From Candidatus Bathyarchaeota archaeon (GTDB lineage: Archaea > Thermoproteota > Bathyarchaeia > 40CM-2-53-6 > FEN-987), in contig JALHTB010000160.1 in assembly GCA_022865625.1 (NCBI GenBank), positions 1-9,899 of the forward strand: DNA of 9,899 nt, in the 5' to 3' direction. The position numbers were made by a program, and so were the translations under genes. Below the pieces are notes generated by a model. The model worked only from the letters and a program-made list of their open reading frames with translations, was not told the DNA's origin and searched no databases. Shown here in pieces: positions 5,664 to 9,899 of this stretch. The first letter of the stretch is position 1. Every line of letters starts with the position of its first letter.

Positions 5664-5927
5664 GTGAAGATCACAGAATTCGGAAGACCACTGCTGGTTC
5701 ACGCCAGAAATGCATGGGGAATCCGAAAGTCCATAGGCATCATAGCTTCCTTGGCAAGTGGCGCGCTGATCGAATGCATCACGAAGAAGAGCGTGTTGGT
5801 GGTTCCATGGAACACTCAGTGGTGTCAAATTCCGAAGTCTGCCCAATTGCTCTTGAGGCTGCACATGGTAAGGCTTAAGTCAAGTTCTCGAAAGTATAGA
5901 CATGCCTTCACACAAGCATGTCTCTGA
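5664..5927 (+). CDS. Small conserved-looking hypothetical protein, directly upstream of alba
   Basis: An 87-residue open frame beginning (as GTG) VKITEFGRPLLVHARNAWG and continuing KSIGIIASLASGALIE, then KKSVLVVPWNTQWCQIPKSA. I do not recognise the family. Reasons to think it is real: alternating hydrophobic strands and a compact helix; codons like those of neighbouring genes (AAG, ATC, CTG, GTG favoured); a TATA box at the right distance; and a stop codon only 3 nt before the strong Shine-Dalgarno of alba, as expected in an operon. An in-frame GTG at 5643 would extend it by seven residues (VFSQSDL). The frame on the opposite strand (5508-5864) gives a cysteine- and tryptophan-rich sequence that looks non-coding. 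No function is assigned. The last ~12 residues overlap the inverted repeat upstream of alba. Confidence 0.5.
   Translation: MKITEFGRPLLVHARNAWGIRKSIGIIASLASGALIECITKKSVLVVPWNTQWCQIPKSAQLLLRLHMVRLKSSSRKYRHAFTQACL
5898..5923. promoter_or_regulatory. 8-bp inverted repeat upstream of alba
   Basis: AGACATGC - 10 nt - GCATGTCT, perfect arms, ending 22 nt before the alba ATG. A TATA-like AAGTATAG (5892-5899) overlaps the left arm, so a bound protein could block an alba-specific promoter. The arms differ in sequence from the repeat at the cdv operon, so a different regulator is likely if it is functional. It could also form an RNA hairpin just before the Shine-Dalgarno. Confidence 0.4.
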
Positions 5928-5930
5928 TTC

Positions 5931-5938
5931 GGAGGTGA
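5931..5938 (+). promoter_or_regulatory. Strong Shine-Dalgarno of alba
   Basis: GGAGGTGA lies 7 nt before ATG 5946. It is an almost full-length match to the 16S anti-SD, fixes the alba start, and suggests high translation, as expected for an abundant chromatin protein. Confidence 0.85.
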
Positions 5939-5945
5939 ACTTTGC

Positions 5946-6272
5946 ATGGCAGAAAAGCCAACGGCGACCGCCCCTCCAATGGCCCCCAGAGAACCAATAC
6001 CCCCTGACACCATACTGATCGGTAAGAAGCCTGTGATGGCCTACGCAACTGCGGTCATGATGCACTTCCAGAGTGGAGCGAAAATACTCACGATCAAAGC
6101 TCGAGGAAGAGCCATCAGCCGAGCAGTCGATGTCGTTGAAGTCGTTAGAAGGAGGTTCTTCGGCGGCAAGATGTCGGTCAAGGAGGTCACGATTGGAACA
6201 CAGGTGTTCGGCGAAGGAGGAGACACACGAAACGTCTCCACTATAGACATCAAGATTGAGAAGAGCGACTAG
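5946..6272 (+). CDS. alba: Alba, archaeal DNA/RNA-binding chromatin protein
   Basis: A 108-residue Alba with clear family motifs: IGKKPVMAYATAV (25-37), with K27-K28 matching the lysine pair (K16/K17 of Sulfolobus Alba) that contacts DNA and is subject to acetylation there; IKARGRAISRAVDVVE (50-65); and the C-terminal strands VTIGTQVFGEGGD and VSTIDIKIEK. Alba dimers coat and bridge double-stranded DNA and also bind RNA, acting as a major chromosomal architectural protein. The N-terminus has a proline-rich extension of about 20 residues (MAEKPTATAPPMAPREPIPP), longer than in Sulfolobus Alba. The start is fixed by a strong Shine-Dalgarno. It probably shares a transcript with the small gene upstream and may also have its own promoter. 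A 16-bp palindrome spans the stop codon, and T tracts follow. Confidence 0.96.
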   Translation: MAEKPTATAPPMAPREPIPPDTILIGKKPVMAYATAVMMHFQSGAKILTIKARGRAISRAVDVVEVVRRRFFGGKMSVKEVTIGTQVFGEGGDTRNVSTIDIKIEKSD

Positions 6273-6278
6273 TCGCTC
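6263..6278. repeat. Perfect 16-bp palindrome across the alba stop codon
   Basis: GAGCGACTAGTCGCTC is fully self-complementary with no spacer and includes the TAG stop codon (6270-6272). It may be a mRNA 3'-end structure or a protein-binding dyad. With no loop it makes a poor simple hairpin, and chance plus coding constraint remain possible. Confidence 0.45.
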
Positions 6279-6315
6279 ATCGAGAAATGCAGTGTCGGAT
6301 TCGCCTCGTTTCGGG

Positions 6316-6353
6316 TTTGTTTTGCTACGTGTAGTAGTCTTGGTTCTTTTCTT
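6316..6353 (+). terminator. T-rich terminator region after alba
   Basis: Two pyrimidine-rich tracts, TTTGTTTT (6316-6323) and TTGGTTCTTTTCTT (6340-6353), lie 44-81 nt after the alba stop codon in a 121-nt gap between convergent genes. T tracts of this kind terminate archaeal RNA polymerase. I see no matching T tract for the opposing minus-strand gene in this gap. Confidence 0.5.
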
Positions 6354-6393
6354 GCTCCCGCTGGGTGCTCAATTCTCCGTGGTAATCATGGAG

Positions 6394-7680
6394 TCACGGG
6401 ATGACTTTGAATGGAAACAGTGTGTAGAATCCTACGATCACAGCTCCGATGTAGATCGCGACGATCAGTCTAGGAGGAGACTGCTCGACAATCATGTTCG
6501 CTATCGATGCGGCCACAGCCGGGACGGTATTTAGGAAATAGAAGATGTACATTATCCTGTGGCCGAACAATGCCGCTGGTATGAATGGCAGGTAAGTCAT
6601 CGAAAACCACGCAAGTATGAACAACGCAAACTCGTTTCTGGTCTTGTAGTAGCTGTAAGCGTTGTAGATCATCGCGGGAATAGTCAGAAACACCACCGTA
6701 GGATTCATGGCACCTATGAAATCGACGCTGGGATAGGTTCGAGCAAGGTTGCCATCGGAATAGACTGAAACGTTCACCGTGGCATAGTGGATCTTCACCT
6801 GATCCAGCAACCACTCCCAAGGGTAACTCCAGATATCGTTCGGGTTGCGCACATCAGGCGCGCGAAGAGCAAACGTGTAGGTATAGATGTACGACAAGTG
6901 TTCGAAGGGATTCTTGTAACCAGCCCAGAAGAAGTCAAGAAATGCTAGGAGGATTATGAAAGAACCCAAGTAGACTATCGCGTACTTCTCGAAGAACCCC
7001 AAGAGGTCTTGCCAGTTCGCCTTCCTACCCCTTGCGAGGATCTCTCTGGCCAGATGAAATACTACGATGGTTATGACTCCGTAGAATCCTCCTATCTTGC
7101 AGAGTGTGGCAAGAGCCATTGCGAAGGCGCTCAGTTTCAGCCTTCCTGAGAAATACCAGTAGAACCCCAATAGCATGAAGCCCAGAACGAATATGTCTAG
7201 CGTGGCGATTCGACTGTGCACAAAGACGAGCGTGTCGAAACTGAAGAGGAACGCTCCAATTATTGCGATGAGTGGGTTGTTTGAGGTCTTCTTGAGAAGC
7301 AGATAGAGGGCGAAGATTGCGACAACACCGAACACCACGCTTGGAATTCTCCACCCCCAAGCATTGTCTCCAAGAAGGCCAGTTGAGAGGGCAATCAGAA
7401 GCTTCGCAAGGAGCGGATGCTCTTGGTTGACAGAATCGATTCCAGGGATCGCGCTAGGCCACATGTTTGGCTGCTGAGGCAACCTGAGCAGTATCCGAGC
7501 CACGTTGACGTAGTATGCTTCATCGAAGATGAGCAATCCGGCTGGTTTGTCGAGCCAAATGATCCTCAGCACGGCGCTCACGGCCAGAAGATACACGAAA
7601 GCGTGATCATACGAATTCTGCCTAGGATGAAAGTCGATCTGGAAGAGACTCTTCAGTCTGGAGGTAGCCACCGTGTGCAT
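6394..7680 (-). CDS. PMT/GT39-type (GT-C fold) membrane glycosyltransferase
   Basis: A ~428-residue polytopic membrane protein with roughly ten hydrophobic segments. The first extracytoplasmic loop carries FDEAYY (about residues 52-57), the acidic pair that is catalytic in PMT/ArnT-like GT-C enzymes. Other PMT-like motifs are QEHPLLAKLL (~86-95), HSRIATLDIFVLGFMLLGFY (~155-174) and LATLCKIGGFYG (~190-201). Such enzymes use dolichyl- or polyprenyl-phosphate-linked sugars and work on the outer face of the membrane. In archaea the acceptor could be a protein or a lipid and is not clear here. The start overlaps the end of argS: GTG 7683 or ATG 7680 (GTGATG). I prefer the ATG, with a GAGAAG Shine-Dalgarno-like stretch 5 nt upstream. 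Co-transcription with argS is very likely. Confidence 0.87.
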   Translation of the reverse strand: MHTVATSRLKSLFQIDFHPRQNSYDHAFVYLLAVSAVLRIIWLDKPAGLLIFDEAYYVNVARILLRLPQQPNMWPSAIPGIDSVNQEHPLLAKLLIALSTGLLGDNAWGWRIPSVVFGVVAIFALYLLLKKTSNNPLIAIIGAFLFSFDTLVFVHSRIATLDIFVLGFMLLGFYWYFSGRLKLSAFAMALATLCKIGGFYGVITIVVFHLAREILARGRKANWQDLLGFFEKYAIVYLGSFIILLAFLDFFWAGYKNPFEHLSYIYTYTFALRAPDVRNPNDIWSYPWEWLLDQVKIHYATVNVSVYSDGNLARTYPSVDFIGAMNPTVVFLTIPAMIYNAYSYYKTRNEFALFILAWFSMTYLPFIPAALFGHRIMYIFYFLNTVPAVAASIANMIVEQSPPRLIVAIYIGAVIVGFYTLFPFKVIP

Positions 7681-9623
7681 CACATCTTCTCTGTCAATTC
7701 GATACCAAGCACGTGCGTGGCGTTAGCGAGGACTACCCTCAGTGCACGCACAAGCATGAGCCTAGCCGCTCTCAGAGCTGGTGTATCAGCCCGCAGGACA
7801 TTGACTCTCTCATAGTATTCATGAAACTTCTCCGCCAACATGTTGGCGTAGGCCGCGACCTGTTCAGGCTTGAGGTTGTCGGCAGCCTCTGCGAATATCG
7901 TCGGGAACTTGCCTATCTGCATTATAAGAAAATGCTCCAGCGGATCAGTGAGAACCGCAAAGTCCGGTTCTTCTTGGACCTCGCCAGCTTTCGCTAGTAT
8001 GCCTCGAGTCCTAGTATAGGCATAGTTGATGAAAGGAGCACTGTTCCTTTCAAGACTCAGAACGCGATCCCAAGTGAACGTGATCGTCTTTGTGCTTGAA
8101 GTGGAGAGCATCGCATACCTTATCGCGGCAAGTCCCACTGTCCTGCCGATCTGTGCTCGCTCCTCCTCGGAGAGCGAGTCCCCTCTCGTAGAGATCTTCT
8201 CCTGAACACGCGAGACCGCTTGGCTGATGATCTCGTCAAGGCTGATGTATCGAGCCCTGCGCTTTGACATCTTCACCCCTGGCAGTTCGACAATGCCATA
8301 TGCATAGTGAACCAGGTTCTCCGCAACCTGTTTGGCGCCGAGGGCATAGAGAGCAAGTTTGAGCTGCAGCTGGGCAAGTCTCTGCTCAGACCCAATTACA
8401 TTGATCACAGTGTCAGCGTTCAGGAACTTCCTGATCGAATAGGCGATGTCCCTAGCTACGTAGAGGGTTGTGCCATCGCTTCTAACCAGTGTTAACTTTG
8501 GCAGTTCGTATCCCTCTGCGAAACCGAGGGTCTTGTCGAGGCCATAGCTCCTGGCGATCGCGTCAACGTCCAGAGTGATTGATGCCCCATCCAAGATCGC
8601 AAACGGTGTGGACGACAGCTTCTTCATCGATTCCTGGACTTCTCCGCTCCAGACCAGCTCGCTCTCCCAATCCCATTCGTCGAATGTGATTCCCATCTCT
8701 TTGAGGGTCTGCTGAACCCCTTCAAGAGAGAGGTCGACGACTGTTCTCACGACTTCCCGTGTCTTCTTGTCGCCTTTCTCGTATTGCATGACAAGATGCT
8801 CGACTTCTTTCATCGATTCGGCTCTTGATTGAACTGCTTCGAGAGTCATGTGGAATAGTGCTGAGTCGATGGATTCCAGTTCTCTTGCGACTAATGTCCA
8901 GTCATCCAGTTCCTTCTTTAGGTCGGGACCTCTATTCTCGGGGTCTCCTGTACCCCCTAGGTGCGATATCTCGGCCTTGAGGGTCTCGATTTGAACTGCA
9001 CAATTCACACAAGCATAGAGTAGACCTAGCCACTGGTCTGGTTTTCCCACGGGTTTCGGTCTCGCTAGAAGAGAGTATCCGTATGCGAGCATTGCGACCT
9101 GCTTGCCCACGTCATCGACGTAGAATCTCGTCTGGACCTTGTGACCTCTGTCTCTCAAGAGTCTAGCGAGTGTGTCGCCCAAGATTGTGTTTCTTGCGTG
9201 TCCTAGGTGCAATGGGCCGCTCGGGTTCGCGCTCGTGTGTTCGACAACGATTCTCTTTGGTTCCTTTGTCAACTCCAACCCGTAGAGTTCTCTTTCCGAG
9301 ACTGCGTCCGTGAGTATCTCATTGGCGGCCTTCTTGAAATCCAGATGAAAGTTCACATACCCTGACCCTGCGGGCTCAACTCTTTCTATCAGTTCAAACC
9401 GTGCCGGGTCAATTCGTTCACAGATACCTCTGGCGACATGGATAGGATCGGCCTTAAGGGTCTTGGAGAGTTCGAATGAGACAGAAGAGGCTAGCTGACC
9501 AAACTCCAGAGATGGAGGCTCCTGTAACATTGCCTCAGTCAAGTCGACGCGGTAGAGCGCCGACACGGCAGACATCAAGGCCTCAGCGCATTCGCGCCTG
9601 AATCTCGAGAGAGTTGAGTGCAT
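7680..9623 (-). CDS. argS: Arginyl-tRNA synthetase (class Ia)
   Basis: A 647-residue ArgRS, a normal archaeal length. It charges tRNA-Arg with arginine using ATP in the cytoplasm. Order of parts: an N-terminal Add1-like domain (~1-115); the catalytic Rossmann domain with VEHTSANPSGPLHLGHARN (HIGH motif as H139-L-G-H142); the family block RFYVDDVGKQV (166-176); and the KMSKS-loop as KMSKR (451-455). The C-terminal DALR anticodon-binding domain (~525-647) contains APFINYAYTRTRGIL and ends HVLGIELTEKM. ATG at 9623 gives the expected N-terminus. No Shine-Dalgarno is obvious, but a TATA-like element sits 27 nt upstream, consistent with a leaderless transcript. It is divergent from a tRNA-Arg gene 206 nt away, and its TGA overlaps the start of the PMT gene. 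Confidence 0.97.
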   Translation of the reverse strand: MHSTLSRFRRECAEALMSAVSALYRVDLTEAMLQEPPSLEFGQLASSVSFELSKTLKADPIHVARGICERIDPARFELIERVEPAGSGYVNFHLDFKKAANEILTDAVSERELYGLELTKEPKRIVVEHTSANPSGPLHLGHARNTILGDTLARLLRDRGHKVQTRFYVDDVGKQVAMLAYGYSLLARPKPVGKPDQWLGLLYACVNCAVQIETLKAEISHLGGTGDPENRGPDLKKELDDWTLVARELESIDSALFHMTLEAVQSRAESMKEVEHLVMQYEKGDKKTREVVRTVVDLSLEGVQQTLKEMGITFDEWDWESELVWSGEVQESMKKLSSTPFAILDGASITLDVDAIARSYGLDKTLGFAEGYELPKLTLVRSDGTTLYVARDIAYSIRKFLNADTVINVIGSEQRLAQLQLKLALYALGAKQVAENLVHYAYGIVELPGVKMSKRRARYISLDEIISQAVSRVQEKISTRGDSLSEEERAQIGRTVGLAAIRYAMLSTSSTKTITFTWDRVLSLERNSAPFINYAYTRTRGILAKAGEVQEEPDFAVLTDPLEHFLIMQIGKFPTIFAEAADNLKPEQVAAYANMLAEKFHEYYERVNVLRADTPALRAARLMLVRALRVVLANATHVLGIELTEKM

Positions 9624-9646
9624 CAGGGACTTCCGCCAAGCTACTG

Positions 9647-9653
9647 CATATGG
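9647..9653 (-). promoter_or_regulatory. TATA-like element for argS
   Basis: The minus strand reads TCCATATGCAG. The AT core (9648-9651) centres about 27 nt upstream of the argS ATG, which is the right distance for initiation at or next to the start codon. The match to the archaeal consensus is only partial. Confidence 0.35.
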
Positions 9654-9777
9654 ACGGGCATCTTACATGCCTAACTTGCTGAATAGATTTGGGGAGACGA
9701 ACGCCTGACCAACGTGCGGTCCTGATGACGCACCTTAAGTATCTTTCAGGAAACTATGTCCTCGCCTCTGTGAGCTG

Positions 9778-9795
9778 GAAGACCGACAAGTCTTC
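9778..9795. repeat. Short inverted repeat between argS and tRNA-Arg
   Basis: GAAGAC - CGACAA - GTCTTC, perfect 6-bp arms with a 6-nt loop, in the 206-nt divergent gap. It could be an operator or an RNA hairpin. At this size a chance occurrence cannot be excluded. Confidence 0.3.
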
Positions 9796-9829
9796 TGACT
9801 CGCAAAAGGCTGTATGGTCGGGCGGAGTT

Positions 9830-9899
9830 GGGCGGGTATAGAGATTGATGGTCTCTCCCGACGCCTAGCCAGGATATGGCACAGGCCTCCGGAGCCTGA
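9830..9899 (+). tRNA. tRNA-Arg(CCG), 5' part, interrupted by an intron at position 9/10 (runs off right edge)
   Basis: Exon 1 is the 5' acceptor strand GGGCGGG (9830-9836) plus T8 and A9. After the predicted intron, exon 2 starts at G10 (9863). The D arm is GCCT/TGGC with A14, G18-G19 and A21 (13/22 is a T-T mismatch), and A26 follows. The anticodon stem CAGGC/GCCTG (9882-9886 / 9894-9898) pairs perfectly around the loop CTCCGGA: T33, anticodon CCG (9889-9891), reading the arginine codon CGG. There is no intron at the usual 37/38 site. The T arm and 3' acceptor lie beyond the window; the missing strand should read CCCGCCC, about 30 nt past the edge. The gene is divergent from argS, whose product would charge it. 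Without removing the intron, positions 8-9 would be AC and the acceptor would fail. Confidence 0.82.
9839..9862 (+). other. Predicted 24-nt tRNA intron with bulge-helix-bulge motif, position 9/10
   Basis: The region folds as a textbook archaeal splice substrate. Exon CGGG (9833-9836) pairs with intron CCCG (9857-9860) as the 4-bp central helix. The 3-nt bulges are TAT (9837-9839) and ACG (9861-9863). An inner helix AGAGA/TCTCT closes a 7-nt loop, and outer pairs G9831-C9865 and G9832-C9864 flank it. Cutting after the second base of each bulge removes exactly 9839-9862 and joins A9 to G10, restoring a normal tRNA with T8-A9. The tRNA endonuclease (EndA family) would be the enzyme. The boundaries are predicted from structure only. 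Confidence 0.78.

Noticed and set aside
5508..5864. 118-residue minus-strand open frame upstream of the cdv operon
   Set aside because: Composition is unlike the real genes (many Cys, Trp, His, Gln), it overlaps the more protein-like plus-strand frame, and it covers the promoter region needed by the cdv operon.
9723..9798. Possible C/D box guide RNA (TGATGA at 9723-9728, CTGA at 9795-9798)
   Set aside because: The C box lacks the leading purine, there is no credible D'/C' pair between them, and the spacing is longer than usual for archaeal C/D RNAs.
9852..9899. Reading the tRNA as intronless with acceptor TCTCCCG directly before A-C-GCC
   Set aside because: It would place A and C at positions 8-9, breaking the nearly invariant T8, while the bulge-helix-bulge model restores GGGCGGG-TA exactly.
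1..9899. CRISPR arrays, insertion sequences, phage genes or defence islands
   Set aside because: No direct-repeat series, transposase or integrase motifs, or target-site duplications were seen; all main genes are housekeeping or division genes.

Overview
This is an archaeal window. It most likely comes from the TACK side of the tree (Thermoproteota, for example a Nitrososphaeria-like or related deep lineage), though the exact group cannot be fixed by reading alone. The evidence is a complete Cdv (archaeal ESCRT) cell-division gene set (CdvA, a CdvB with a winged-helix tail, and the Vps4-type ATPase CdvC), an Alba chromatin protein, an archaeal Lrp/AsnC regulator, archaeal TATA-like promoters and T-tract terminators, and a tRNA gene interrupted by an intron with a bulge-helix-bulge splice motif. 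Codon use looks uniform and there is no mobile element, so this reads as core chromosome.

Layout from left to right: (1) 1-339, minus strand, the N-terminal part of a TauE/SafE membrane transporter that runs off the left edge. (2) 406-819, minus strand, a YjbQ/UPF0047 protein with its own TATA-like element. (3) 920-5485, minus strand, a six-gene cdv operon. In transcription order it is ESCRT-III paralogue A (4784-5485), cdvA (4061-4753), cdvB with winged helix (3275-4048), cdvC (2071-3300), an Lrp/AsnC regulator (1548-2066) and ESCRT-III paralogue C (920-1528). Gaps are 4-30 nt, cdvB and cdvC overlap, and a T-tract terminator follows. (4) 5486-5945, a divergent control region plus a small plus-strand hypothetical gene just ahead of alba (5946-6272). 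(5) 6394-9623, minus strand, argS overlapping a PMT/GT39-type membrane glycosyltransferase. (6) 9830 to the right edge, plus strand, the 5' half of tRNA-Arg(CCG), divergent from argS, with a predicted 24-nt intron at the unusual position 9/10.

How the parts fit: CdvA (PRC-barrel plus coiled coil) probably recruits CdvB through a C-terminal strand that docks on the CdvB winged helix. The two other ESCRT-III proteins lack the winged helix and are probably extra polymer subunits. All three ESCRT-III proteins end their core in the same helix followed by a FP(D/K)LP motif, a likely docking site for the MIT domain of CdvC, which would remodel the filaments. The Lrp gene inside the operon and a perfect 8-bp inverted repeat 2 nt upstream of the first gene suggest self-regulation of the division machinery.

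The observations most worth following are the consolidated cdv operon with an embedded regulator, and the tRNA-Arg intron at position 9/10 beside the arginyl-tRNA synthetase gene.
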